Source: Algoriphagus sp. AK58
Lineage (GTDB): Bacteria > Bacteroidota > Bacteroidia > Cytophagales > Cyclobacteriaceae
Length of the DNA stretch: 64,000 nucleotides
NCBI RefSeq assembly: GCF_014324365.1
Contig: NZ_QEIG01000008.1
Coordinates: forward strand, 248,001-312,000
Reading direction: 5' to 3'
Shown piece after piece: positions 35,317 through 43,872 of this stretch. Every line of letters begins with the position of its first letter. The first letter of the stretch is position 1. A program made the translations under genes and the position numbers. Below the pieces are notes generated by a model, which worked only from the letters and a program-made list of their open reading frames with translations, was not told where the DNA came from and did not search any database.

Positions 35317-36684
35317 TTATTTGGTAAATGCTTCCAGGATATCGTGCTTGGTGATGATATGAATATTATCCAAGGTATCTCTCACTAGCACCGCTTTTTC
35401 TTTCTCCACCATGGAAGAAAGTACGTCCAAGGTAGAATCCAAAGCAACAAACTTCATCGAAGGCTCCATTACTTCAGATACATTCGCATCTTTCAACAGT
35501 GGATTGTCTATGATTTTTGAAAGCAACTTATTGTCGGTCAAGCTACCTACTACTTCATCTCCATCCAAGACAGGGATTTGAGAAATGCTTTTGCCATTCA
35601 TTAAAGAAATGGCTTCCTTGACAGAGTCCGACTTTTTCACAGACACCAACTGGTAACTTCCGCTGCGCTGCGCAATGATGTCTCTGGCAGTAGAAAAGGT
35701 TTTGTCCTCCAGGAAACCATGATTTCTCATCCATTCATCGTTGTAGACTTTGCCCAAGTAGCGAGTTCCGTGATCGGGCAGGATAATCACCATTACATCG
35801 CCTTCTTTCAGGTGGTCTTTTGCCCATTCTAAGGCACCATGTACAGCGGAGCCACAGGACCATCCCACAAAAAGCCCCTCCTCCCGCGCCAGTCGGCGGG
35901 TCATCACCGCTGCATCCTTATCGGTCACTTTGATAAAGTGATCAATCAAACTGAAATCCACGTTTTTCGGAAGAATGTCTTCACCGATTCCTTCAGTCAG
36001 GTAAGGATAAATCTCTTTCTCGTCAAATATCCCTGTCTCCTTGTATTTTTTGAATACCGATCCATAGGTATCTATTCCGACAGTTACAAGATTGGGGTTT
36101 TGTTCTTTTAGGAATTTGGCAGTACCGCACATAGAGCCACCTGTTCCCACTCCCGCTGCATAATGCGTAATTCTTCCCTCCGTATCATTCCATATTTCAG
36201 GGCCGGTAGTTTCGTAGTGGGCAGCAGCATTGGAAAGGTTATCGTATTGATTGGGATAAAATGAATTTGGAATCTCACGATTTAACCTTCTCGCTACAGA
36301 GTAATAGGATCTCGGATCCTCAGGAGTTACGTTGGTAGGGCAAACGACCACTTCTGCCCCTACAGCCTTTAGGATATCGATCTTCTCTTTGGACTGTTTG
36401 TCTGCCATGGTAAAAATACACTTGTAGCCTTTAGCTACGGCTGCGAGCGCTAAACCCATACCGGTATTTCCGGAAGTCCCCTCAATGATCGTTCCGCCTG
36501 GCTTTAAGATTCCGGCTTTTTCGGCATCTTCCACCATTTTGATGGCCATCCGATCCTTCATGGAATTGCCCGGATTGAAGTATTCCACTTTGACTAACAC
36601 CTCTCCTTTAATTCCTTGAGAAAGCTTGTTGAGGCGGATCATCGGCGTATTGCCGATGGTATCGATGATGGAGTTATAGATCAT
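35317..36684 (-). CDS. cystathionine beta-synthase (PLP domain plus CBS pair)
   Basis: 455 residues from ATG 36684 (a TTG eight codons upstream is less likely). The fold-type II PLP domain shows NPGNSMKDRMAIKM (Schiff-base Lys), GTSGNTGMGLALAAVAKG, a phosphate loop GTGGSMCGTA and SCGSAVHGALEW. From about residue 325 follows a CBS-domain pair (SVKEAISLMNGKSISQIPVL, MEPSMKFVALDSTLDVLSSM). This layout is that of cystathionine beta-synthase, which condenses serine (or cysteine) with homocysteine; O-acetylserine use cannot be excluded. A promoter candidate lies at 36706-36739. Confidence 0.88.
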   Translation of the reverse strand: MIYNSIIDTIGNTPMIRLNKLSQGIKGEVLVKVEYFNPGNSMKDRMAIKMVEDAEKAGILKPGGTIIEGTSGNTGMGLALAAVAKGYKCIFTMADKQSKEKIDILKAVGAEVVVCPTNVTPEDPRSYYSVARRLNREIPNSFYPNQYDNLSNAAAHYETTGPEIWNDTEGRITHYAAGVGTGGSMCGTAKFLKEQNPNLVTVGIDTYGSVFKKYKETGIFDEKEIYPYLTEGIGEDILPKNVDFSLIDHFIKVTDKDAAVMTRRLAREEGLFVGWSCGSAVHGALEWAKDHLKEGDVMVIILPDHGTRYLGKVYNDEWMRNHGFLEDKTFSTARDIIAQRSGSYQLVSVKKSDSVKEAISLMNGKSISQIPVLDGDEVVGSLTDNKLLSKIIDNPLLKDANVSEVMEPSMKFVALDSTLDVLSSMVEKEKAVLVRDTLDNIHIITKHDILEAFTK

Positions 36685-36705
36685 GGGTCTGTTATATTTG
36701 GTCTT

Positions 36706-36739
36706 CAAAATTAGAGGATTTTTTTAGGCTCAGTGCAAA
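36706..36739 (-). promoter_or_regulatory. candidate promoter for cystathionine beta-synthase
   Basis: The minus strand reads TTTG (36739-36736), a 22-base spacer, then TAATTTTG (36713-36706). Both elements are perfect; the spacer is at the long end of the Flavobacterium range. The predicted leader is about 20 bases. Confidence 0.5.
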
Positions 36740-36810
36740 AGTCCCGCTCCAAACCAAATAATATTTTGCTTTTATCAAACCGTCTTAAGTCTTGCGTTCT
36801 AAGGTCTTTA

Positions 36811-36836
36811 TTAAAAAATACAAAGGCAGAGCCTCT
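36811..36836 (-). terminator. candidate terminator after the ABC permease
   Basis: On the minus strand AGAGGC pairs with GCCTTT (one G-U) around TCT, followed by GTATTTTTTAA. It starts 16 bases past the permease stop. The stem is short, so this is a moderate call. Confidence 0.5.
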
Positions 36837-36851
36837 GAATCCTTTCAACAG

Positions 36852-38477
36852 CTAGATTTCTTTAAACTCAAGTCTTTTCAGAATATCCAAGGTCACATGG
36901 ACCATAATGGATGAAATAACTCCCAATCCAACCACCATGGTCAAGAGTCCAAGCATGAACTGATCTGTCAAGGCAAGTACAATTACTGAAAGAATGAATG
37001 AGGGAATCAGCCCAAAAACAAAAATACCTCCAATCATCAAAGGTTTGATCAATATCCGATCCCAACCCTCATCAAGACCTATTTGGGGAATCAGATTAAT
37101 GGAAAGTCCTGTCAAATAGGCAAAAATCATCCCCAACGGAAAGATCAAAATCAGCCATACACTCACCTGAGCTAAAAACACTGAGGGTACAATCAATAGG
37201 AAAGAAAAGATAATCGTCTGCAGCAAATCCAACTTGATCATATTCCAAAACTTGGATGTCCAAGATGAAGGGACCAGGATAAACCAGGGCTTTTTGAGGT
37301 CTCCGATATTGGCCCGACCTACCCCTGCCAGAAAATAAAAAGCAATCATAAAACACAGATAGAAATAAAGCACCTTGTGGGAAAACCAATCAAAATTGGA
37401 TAAACCTGCAAGAAGTATCCCCAACGCAGATAATCCCATGGTATAAACTCCAATCAGGGGATGAAAATCCTGACGGCTGCTGTGCACATAATTTCTCCAA
37501 TAGAACGCCTTCGCCCCCATTCCAAACTCCGGAAGGGCCAATTGCTTTTTGGTATTGAGGCTGTAGGTATCTTCAGTAATCTCCCTCTTGCCCATGGCCT
37601 TTTCTAGCTTTTCTTCGTTGGATTTGGTAGACTCCAGCACATCCTCATAATAGTAGCCGGCGTATTGAATGACCAATTTGACCACGGTGAAGTAGGTAAG
37701 CCCATACAACAACAAAAACGAGGTAGACAAAACCCAGTTTTGATGGGCCAAATACCCCATGATTCCCCTACTCCACCCTACAATAGGGAAAAGATCGAAC
37801 CAAGAAGAAGCAATCCATGAAAACATGCCTTGCCAGAATTTTTCGGCCATAAAGCCCGGGATCAGAACCATCCCCGTCAGGAGCACCCCTAATGCAATGA
37901 CTCCCCCTCGGATATACTCCAACATACCATACCTCGTATGGAGGGTATAAATCAAAAACCTGAGCGGAAAAATCATGAAAAAAAACAAAGCAAATCCAAG
38001 AAGTATAAAAATCACCCCCAACACTCCCAAGTCATAATCTCTTGCCAGTTGGCCACCACTGTAAACCAAAAAAAACAAGGATCCCCCCAAAGCTGGCAAA
38101 ATTGATCTCCCCATGTAGTAAATCAAAAGATTTTCAGGCTTGACCGGTGCAGTAAAAAGCAAGTTTACATCCGCCATTTTGAAAAAGGTGACATTGTTTT
38201 TCGTGGCTCGATAAAGCTGAAAGACCAAAAAACCCAAGGCTAGGATGGTAACCCCTCCTACCAAATTCTGAAGGGCAAAATCCACTTCCCCCGCTGCATC
38301 CAGGTCAAGGTCATCCATGGAGGCCTTTTCCGAAGAAAATCTCCTGGTGTACATAAACACAAAATAGCCCACTGCGACGGCATAAGGAATCAATCGGGCG
38401 GGATTCTTAAAGATGAGCAGAATGTTGTTCTTCAGAATCCACAGATCCTTTTTAAACAGTAACTTGATCTCATTCAT
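36852..38477 (-). CDS. ABC exporter permease (putative ABC exporter family)
   Basis: 541 residues with about 12 TM helices, including LRFLIYTLHTRYGMLEYIRG followed by GVIALGVLLTGMVLIPGF, LGILLAGLSNFDWF and KVLYFYLCFMIAFYFLAGVG. The N-terminal FKKDLWILKNNILLIFKNPA and mid-region DVNLLFTAPVKPENLLIYYM match the PF16962-type export permeases of Bacteroidota and Firmicutes. Its ATG overlaps the ATPase gene by 8 bases. The exported substrate is unknown. Confidence 0.8.
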   Translation of the reverse strand: MNEIKLLFKKDLWILKNNILLIFKNPARLIPYAVAVGYFVFMYTRRFSSEKASMDDLDLDAAGEVDFALQNLVGGVTILALGFLVFQLYRATKNNVTFFKMADVNLLFTAPVKPENLLIYYMGRSILPALGGSLFFLVYSGGQLARDYDLGVLGVIFILLGFALFFFMIFPLRFLIYTLHTRYGMLEYIRGGVIALGVLLTGMVLIPGFMAEKFWQGMFSWIASSWFDLFPIVGWSRGIMGYLAHQNWVLSTSFLLLYGLTYFTVVKLVIQYAGYYYEDVLESTKSNEEKLEKAMGKREITEDTYSLNTKKQLALPEFGMGAKAFYWRNYVHSSRQDFHPLIGVYTMGLSALGILLAGLSNFDWFSHKVLYFYLCFMIAFYFLAGVGRANIGDLKKPWFILVPSSWTSKFWNMIKLDLLQTIIFSFLLIVPSVFLAQVSVWLILIFPLGMIFAYLTGLSINLIPQIGLDEGWDRILIKPLMIGGIFVFGLIPSFILSVIVLALTDQFMLGLLTMVVGLGVISSIMVHVTLDILKRLEFKEI

Positions 38478-39186
38478 CCTTGGTCAGCTCTAAAAACAAA
38501 TCCTCCAGACTTAATCCTTCTCCCCTTGCAGCCTGAATCTTGAGGTTCTCCACCGTGTCATTGCCTATGATTTTCCCATCTTTCATGATCATCACCCGAT
38601 CTGCAATGGACTCCACGCTATCAATCAGGTGTGTAGATACCAAAATGGTTTTCCCTTGTTCTTTGAGATTTTTAAAAAGCAACTTGGTGTTTTTAATCGC
38701 CTTGGGATCCAAACCAATCATGGGCTCATCAAAAAACAACAATTGGGGGTCGGGAAGAAGCGCGCAACAAATGGAAACCTTTTGACGCATGCCCTTGGAC
38801 AGGTCCCGACCTAGTTTCTTTTGCTTGTCATCCAATTCATACAGTTCCAAAAGCTCTTTAGCTCTGGGTTGCCAATCCCTCACTCCATAGGCCTGAGCGA
38901 TAAACTGCATATGTTCCCAGATCGTGAGCAGATCATAGACGTAAGGAGTCTCAGGAATATAGCTAAAATATTTCTTGGCCTCCACACTGAGATGATCATG
39001 ACCTCCAATGGTGATTTCCCCCGCGGTCTTTCGTAAGAGTCCCACGATGCATTTCATAGTCGTGCTTTTCCCTGCCCCATTTGGACCAAGCAACCCTACT
39101 ACTTCTCCACCCTCCAGGTGAAATGAAACATGATCCACGGCATTTTGCTTGCCATATTTTTTTACGAGATCTGTAACTGTCAGCAT
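38470..39186 (-). CDS. ABC transporter ATP-binding protein
   Basis: 238 residues from ATG 39186 (MLTVTDLVKKYGKQNAVDHV), the usual start of the family; in-frame upstream sequence has no homology. Walker A GPNGAGKST, Q loop SYIPETPYVYDLLT, signature LSKGMRQKVSI, Walker B LLFFDEPMIGLD and switch His in VSTHLI are all intact, so it should hydrolyse ATP. Pairs with the overlapping permease gene as a half-type exporter. Confidence 0.93.
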   Translation of the reverse strand: MLTVTDLVKKYGKQNAVDHVSFHLEGGEVVGLLGPNGAGKSTTMKCIVGLLRKTAGEITIGGHDHLSVEAKKYFSYIPETPYVYDLLTIWEHMQFIAQAYGVRDWQPRAKELLELYELDDKQKKLGRDLSKGMRQKVSICCALLPDPQLLFFDEPMIGLDPKAIKNTKLLFKNLKEQGKTILVSTHLIDSVESIADRVMIMKDGKIIGNDTVENLKIQAARGEGLSLEDLFLELTKDE

Positions 39187-39406
39187 CAAAAATCCATTTC
39201 GCGATATTGCCACTATTTCCAGAAATATTCTATCATCTGATGGAGCAGAGAAGAAAAACATCCATCACCGAGGTTTAGCCGGCTATTTTAGAATTTTAAA
39301 GGAATAGAAATAAGTAAATTCCTAAGCTCTCAACCAAAAGATAGAAGGGTGGGTTGCAAGTTTTGGAATCTTTTTTGATCAATTTTGATGAACCTCTTAA
39401 CTAAAT

Positions 39407-40021
39407 ATGAATCTTATGAGAAAAATTTTTGGATTAGTTTTCTTCCTGCTTGCCATGCAAAATGTATTTGGGCAACGGGCAGGAGGATTCCGATTTCAAA
39501 TGGACTTAGGAACCGCCATCCCAAAAAATGGAGGAATCGGAGCACTGGTAAATCTCGAACCTCAAATTCTGATTACAGATAACATGGCGTTTGGCCTAAG
39601 AATGGGAGTGGCAGGATTAGCCAAAGATGTTACCTATTTTAATATTCCGGAAGACTACGACGGAGAAATATCTGCCAATGCATCTGTGACCGGAACTTTT
39701 AACTACTATTTCAATAAAGGAAACAGTAGAGTTGCCCCATACATTGGAGCAGGTTTTGGATACTTTGGTCTTAGCTCCATCGATTTGGAAGATACGGATA
39801 TCAACGAAGATGAAGTCGGAGATCTAGAAGCCGATTTTGCTTGGGCCCCTATGGTAAGGGCTGGGATAGAATTAGGCAAATTCCGAATAGGCGGAGAGTA
39901 TAACTTTGTTCCACCAAGCAATCTCCAAAATGTAAGCGGACAAGTCATTGGTGAAGCAATCAATCAGTATTTCGGATTTACACTTGGCTTTTTCGTAGGA
40001 GGAGGCAAGTGGGGGAAATAG
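39407..40021 (+). CDS. outer-membrane beta-barrel protein
   Basis: 204 residues. Signal peptide in MRKIFGLVFFLLAMQNVFGQ (ATG at 39407 or three codons later). The mature part has eight or so amphipathic strands typical of OmpA/OmpW-like small barrels (FGLRMGVAGLAK, VAPYIGAGFGYFGLSS, VRAGIELGKFRIGGEYNF, YFGFTLGFFVGGG), with an acidic loop DLEDTDINEDEVGDLEADF. Function unknown. Monocistronic: it diverges from the ABC genes across a 220-base spacer with no clear promoter match, and ends at a strong terminator. Confidence 0.75.
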   Translation: MNLMRKIFGLVFFLLAMQNVFGQRAGGFRFQMDLGTAIPKNGGIGALVNLEPQILITDNMAFGLRMGVAGLAKDVTYFNIPEDYDGEISANASVTGTFNYYFNKGNSRVAPYIGAGFGYFGLSSIDLEDTDINEDEVGDLEADFAWAPMVRAGIELGKFRIGGEYNFVPPSNLQNVSGQVIGEAINQYFGFTLGFFVGGGKWGK

Positions 40022-40072
40022 TTTCGAAATCTAGATTTGGCATAATCAACCAACACAAACTATTTGAAAACT

Positions 40073-40104
40073 AAAAAAGGGCGAGACCAATCTCGCCCTT
40101 TTTT
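40073..40104. terminator. bidirectional intrinsic terminator
   Basis: AAAAAAGGGCGAGA (40073-40086) pairs perfectly with TCTCGCCCTTTTTT (40091-40104) around CCAA. T-tracts on both strands let it end the barrel gene on the plus strand and the pyr operon on the minus strand. Confidence 0.93.
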
Positions 40105-40205
40105 ACTATTTAGATTTACGTTGTTGTTTGAATCCAATGTTTAGCATCTCGTGTCTAAAGTCTAAGCTCTTGCTACCTGATACTTGCAGCTTAATTCTTT
40201 AAAGA

Positions 40206-41132
40206 CTAACCTTTCGCTCCCGCCAAAAGATAGAGTACCGCCATTCTGACCGCTACTCCATTTTCGACCTGTTCCAGGATAATGGATTGCTCAGAATCAG
40301 CAGCATCAGAACTCAATTCTACTCCCCGATTGATTGGTCCAGGGTGCATGACCACAATTTTCTTATCAAGGGAATCTAGCATTTTCTTGTTGATCCCGTA
40401 ATAGAGTGAATACTCTCTCAAGCTTGGGAAATACTTAATCTGCTGACGCTCGAGTTGGATTCTCAGTACGTTGGCCACATCGCACCATTCGAGTGCTTTT
40501 CTGACATCCAACTCCACTTTCACTCCCAAGCTGGCGATATATTTTGGCAAAAGAGTGATTGGTCCGCAAACCATTACCTCAGCTCCTAGCTTTTGGAGGC
40601 AAAAGATATTGGAAAGGGCTACTCTGGAATGAAGAATATCCCCTATGATGGCTACTTTTTTTCCTGCTAGATCGCCTAGTTTCTCTTGCATTGAAAAAGC
40701 ATCCAATAAAGCCTGTGTAGGATGCTCATGAGTGCCGTCCCCGGCATTGACGATATTGGCTTTCACATTTCTGGAAAGAAAATGAGGTGCGCCTGGACTG
40801 GCATGGCGCATGACCACCATGTCGACCTTCATTGCCAGTATATTGTTGACGGTGTCGACAAGTGTCTCCCCTTTTTTCACAGAGCTGTTTGACGAGGAAA
40901 AATTGACCACATCAGCACTAAGGCGCTTCTCGGCCAGCTCAAAAGAAAGTCGGGTTCGTGTGGAGTTTTCGAAGAATATATTCGCTATGGTGATGTCGCG
41001 AAGGGAAGGCACCTTTTTAATTGGCCTGTTAATCACATCCTTGAAATTCGCTGCGGTTTCCAAGATCAGTCGGATATCGGTCTCTGAGATATCCTTGATT
41101 CCAAGCAGGTGTCTGGTGCTGAGTTGCGACAT
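40206..41132 (-). CDS. pyrB: aspartate carbamoyltransferase catalytic subunit
   Basis: 308 residues. PyrB joins carbamoyl phosphate and aspartate in the first committed pyrimidine step. Carbamoyl-phosphate motif FFENSTRTRLSFE (S57-T-R-T-R61), VVMRHASPGAPHFL, HPTQALLDAF, and the aspartate-binding RIQLERQ and HPGPINRGVE motifs are intact. No pyrI regulatory gene is adjacent, so it is probably a stand-alone trimer. Starts 2 bases after pyrR; last gene of a four-gene operon ending at the bidirectional terminator. Confidence 0.96.
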   Translation of the reverse strand: MSQLSTRHLLGIKDISETDIRLILETAANFKDVINRPIKKVPSLRDITIANIFFENSTRTRLSFELAEKRLSADVVNFSSSNSSVKKGETLVDTVNNILAMKVDMVVMRHASPGAPHFLSRNVKANIVNAGDGTHEHPTQALLDAFSMQEKLGDLAGKKVAIIGDILHSRVALSNIFCLQKLGAEVMVCGPITLLPKYIASLGVKVELDVRKALEWCDVANVLRIQLERQQIKYFPSLREYSLYYGINKKMLDSLDKKIVVMHPGPINRGVELSSDAADSEQSIILEQVENGVAVRMAVLYLLAGAKG

Positions 41133-41134
41133 GA

Positions 41135-41683
41135 TTAGATTTTATCTTTCTCTGTGATCCAAATTGCGTCCTGTGGATGGCCTTGTTGAGCCCATTCCAC
41201 GATAACATGTTGTGAGTCGAGCGTATTGACTTTGACTCCCACATAATCCGGCATGATAGGAAAATCCCTTGTCAACCTCCTGTCTACTAACACCATCAAC
41301 TCCACCTTAAGGGGTCTGCCAAAAGCAATCATCGCATCCATAGCCGCACGTACAGAACGTCCCTTGTAAAGAACATCGTCGATGAGGATTACTTTTTTCC
41401 CTTCCACCAAAAAATCAATTTTGGTCTCATTGGCTTTCAAAGGAAAATCCCTTCTTCGAAAGTCATCCCGGTGAAACGTAGCATCCAGATAACCTGAAGG
41501 AACATCCACTCCGGAAATCTCTTTCAATAGAGCAACAATCTTATCCAAAAGAAGAGTGCCTCTAGGCTGAAGACCTAAAAGTACGGTGTTTTCGAAATCG
41601 TCATGATTTTCGATAAGTTGGAAACAGAAGCGTTTCAGGGTGATGGCAATCTGCTGCTGATCGAGTACAAGCCGTTTTTGCAT
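41135..41683 (-). CDS. pyrR: bifunctional pyr operon regulator / uracil phosphoribosyltransferase PyrR
   Basis: 182 residues from ATG 41683 (MQKRLVLDQQQIAITLKRF); an earlier in-frame start would run into the upstream gene. The PRPP loop VILIDDVLYKGRSVRAAMDA and the LVDRRLTRDFPI segment are typical of PyrR. In Firmicutes PyrR binds pyr mRNA to cause attenuation and also has UPRT activity. No antiterminator/terminator pair is visible in the 34-base spacer upstream or the 2-base gap before pyrB, so RNA binding at this locus is not supported by sequence; the enzyme role may dominate. Confidence 0.92.
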   Translation of the reverse strand: MQKRLVLDQQQIAITLKRFCFQLIENHDDFENTVLLGLQPRGTLLLDKIVALLKEISGVDVPSGYLDATFHRDDFRRRDFPLKANETKIDFLVEGKKVILIDDVLYKGRSVRAAMDAMIAFGRPLKVELMVLVDRRLTRDFPIMPDYVGVKVNTLDSQHVIVEWAQQGHPQDAIWITEKDKI

Positions 41684-41717
41684 GGGTCGGATTTGGGTCG
41701 TAAATATAGGAATAAAA

Positions 41718-43337
41718 CTAGTCCCGACTTTCGACTGGCTGGTACAAATCCCCGTCAACCAAAATTTTGCTCATAAAAAAGACATCCCTAAACTCTTCCT
41801 GGTTTTGGGAATTCATATACCTCACGGTTTGCTTTCCTGAAAGCAAAAAATACCGGTCATACCAATGAACTAGCCGGACCGATTCAAAATCGGTGCTTTG
41901 GATTCTTCCATTCTCATCCGGAAGTGCAAAATCAACCCTATGATCTTCCACTATTTTTTCACCATTCCTGAAAAAGCTGAGTCTGATCTGATCATCTACC
42001 GCATACAGGTGAAATAAATCATCACCTACCACTGCGATCTCTCCAAAAGGCTCGGGATAGTTGGTAATAAACTCCCTGTAGGTCGCAGCATTATCCCAAA
42101 TCACCTGACCCGTTTTTGCAACTTTTACAAAATGAGCCGACTGGTACTGGTATTCCGTGTAGAGGGAAAAAGAATGAATGGGCATATTGGGGGAAACAAA
42201 CGGATCCATGTAATAGGGCGCATACCCCATCCGGCTCATTCGATCATATCGATAGGGATTTGTTGAAGAATTCGGTATGCCCCTTCCAGAACCTCGAGAG
42301 GTTACAATATTGAGTTGATCAAAATATACATAATAGGCATCTTCCGTTTCTCTGACATCCCGGATGGAATAGGTATTTCTAATAGAAGGAATCTTCCCTT
42401 TTTCCAAATCCGATACTACGATTTGATCTTGTTTTGCTTTCCTTTTCTCAGGCAGGTAATTGAAAAAATTAGGAAAATCCTCAAGGGTGTACAGTTTGAA
42501 TTCATATTCCCCAAATTCATTGATCTCCATGATATACATACCCTGGTAGGAATTACGACCTACCAATCCATAGGAACCAATCATGACTTGCTGGTAATTT
42601 TGGTCAGCCAGAAGCAATCCCTCCAATATCTCCTGCCCTTGTTGGCCAAACTGATCGACTTTTACTTCTCTAACGAGATTACCCAGCATATCAAATGTCA
42701 AAATAGAGGTCTCTCTAACTTTGTATTGTCCTCGTCGACTCACCACCACTTCCAGAGCTTCTAACTCTGCCAATTTCCGGATTTGGAGTACTTGAGTATT
42801 ATTGCCATACACTCCTTGTACCGTATGTACACTCTTGTCATCTATATTGTATATCTGCAATACTGGCCTCCCCTCTGCATTTCCCATAAACACCGCCTTG
42901 CGGTTGATTACTAAAAACTCGACCAAATCCAAAGGCAATAGATTTTCAGCTGGATATTCAAAGCCTTCATTGGTCTGAAGATTTATATGCAGGATGTATT
43001 TTTCAGCTCCGGTATTAAACCCCTTTGACAACAACACATATAGATGATGCTGATCGGTATCATAACCAATCATATCAAAGCCATTACGGAGTTTCACCTC
43101 AATCAAACCGGTTGACTTCAGATCCAGTCCGGTGGTATAGTATTGGAAAATACGATCTGAATTGAAGCTTTTTGCCTGAAAGGTCCTAAAGGAAACCAAA
43201 CCCTCAGGAATTCTCATGATTTCAAAAATCGGCTCAAAAGGCTGAGAAGCCACTTCAAAGCGATCCAAAAACTTTACCTGTGCAGACACCGAAATGGCTA
43301 CTTGAGAAAGAAAAAACAAAAGAAGTACTTTTTTCAT
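41718..43337 (-). CDS. large secreted protein of unknown function
   Basis: 539 residues: signal peptide MKKVLLLFFLSQVAISVSAQ, then a mostly beta body with propeller-like phrases (LYVLLSKGFNTGAEKYILHI, VFMGNAEGRPVLQIYNID, LFHLYAVDDQIRLSFFRNGE, YFLLSGKQTVRYM). A low-complexity stretch GRGIPNSSTNPYRYDRMSRM occurs around residue 355. I do not recognise a family. It overlaps the EVE gene by 4 bases and precedes pyrR by 34 bases, so it is embedded in the pyr operon without an obvious reason. Confidence 0.65.
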   Translation of the reverse strand: MKKVLLLFFLSQVAISVSAQVKFLDRFEVASQPFEPIFEIMRIPEGLVSFRTFQAKSFNSDRIFQYYTTGLDLKSTGLIEVKLRNGFDMIGYDTDQHHLYVLLSKGFNTGAEKYILHINLQTNEGFEYPAENLLPLDLVEFLVINRKAVFMGNAEGRPVLQIYNIDDKSVHTVQGVYGNNTQVLQIRKLAELEALEVVVSRRGQYKVRETSILTFDMLGNLVREVKVDQFGQQGQEILEGLLLADQNYQQVMIGSYGLVGRNSYQGMYIMEINEFGEYEFKLYTLEDFPNFFNYLPEKRKAKQDQIVVSDLEKGKIPSIRNTYSIRDVRETEDAYYVYFDQLNIVTSRGSGRGIPNSSTNPYRYDRMSRMGYAPYYMDPFVSPNMPIHSFSLYTEYQYQSAHFVKVAKTGQVIWDNAATYREFITNYPEPFGEIAVVGDDLFHLYAVDDQIRLSFFRNGEKIVEDHRVDFALPDENGRIQSTDFESVRLVHWYDRYFLLSGKQTVRYMNSQNQEEFRDVFFMSKILVDGDLYQPVESRD

Positions 43338-43732
43338 GCACCCAATTTTAGAATCAACTCAAATTCAGATTGAGTCATCGACATCACAGAAAGCCTGGAT
43401 TGCCTAAGCATCAACATATCGGAAAGTAGATCCTCCGATTTGATAGCCTGAAGGGTCACAGGATTCTTCAATGCAACTTTGGATCTTAACCTGACTGCAT
43501 CCCAAACTGCATCTTTTGGATCGGGAAAGGCCTCCGCCGACACTTCTGCCACACCTACCACTGCTTTGTCTTTTCCGGAATGATAAAATAATACCAAATC
43601 TCCCAGGTGCATTTCCCTTAAAAAATTCCTAGCCTGATAATTTCTTACCCCATCCCATACATCCTCACCTTTTTTGACAAAATCTTCCCAAGAGTAAGAC
43701 GTTGGCTCTGTTTTGACCATCCAGTAATTCAT
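43334..43732 (-). CDS. EVE domain protein (thymocyte nuclear protein-like)
   Basis: 132 residues, almost all one EVE domain: MNYWMVKTEPTSYSWEDFV, DVWDGVRNYQARNFLREMHL, GDLVLFYHSGKDKAVVGVAE and a C-terminal LRQSRLSVMSMTQSEFELIL. EVE is a PUA-like fold that reads modified bases in DNA or RNA. Length is normal for bacterial stand-alone members. First gene of the EVE / secreted protein / pyrR / pyrB operon; its target is unknown. Confidence 0.9.
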   Translation of the reverse strand: MNYWMVKTEPTSYSWEDFVKKGEDVWDGVRNYQARNFLREMHLGDLVLFYHSGKDKAVVGVAEVSAEAFPDPKDAVWDAVRLRSKVALKNPVTLQAIKSEDLLSDMLMLRQSRLSVMSMTQSEFELILKLGA

Positions 43733-43824
43733 AAGTTGGCTTTCGGTTAATTGGTGATTGGAAATAGAAAACTGATCATTGTACTTGTCTTTTCAAGTTA
43801 CCCCTTCGGACTTTAATTTGAAAC

Positions 43825-43832
43825 TATATTTG
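43825..43832 (+). promoter_or_regulatory. candidate -7 element for the PolX-family gene
   Basis: TATATTTG fits TAnnTTTG and lies 41 bases before the TTG start of the PolX-family gene, in the 140-base spacer that diverges from the EVE gene. No TTTG at the right distance upstream. Confidence 0.4.
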
Positions 43833-43872
43833 AAGACATTTGTATAGTTAGCAAAACGAAAATTCAAAAATT

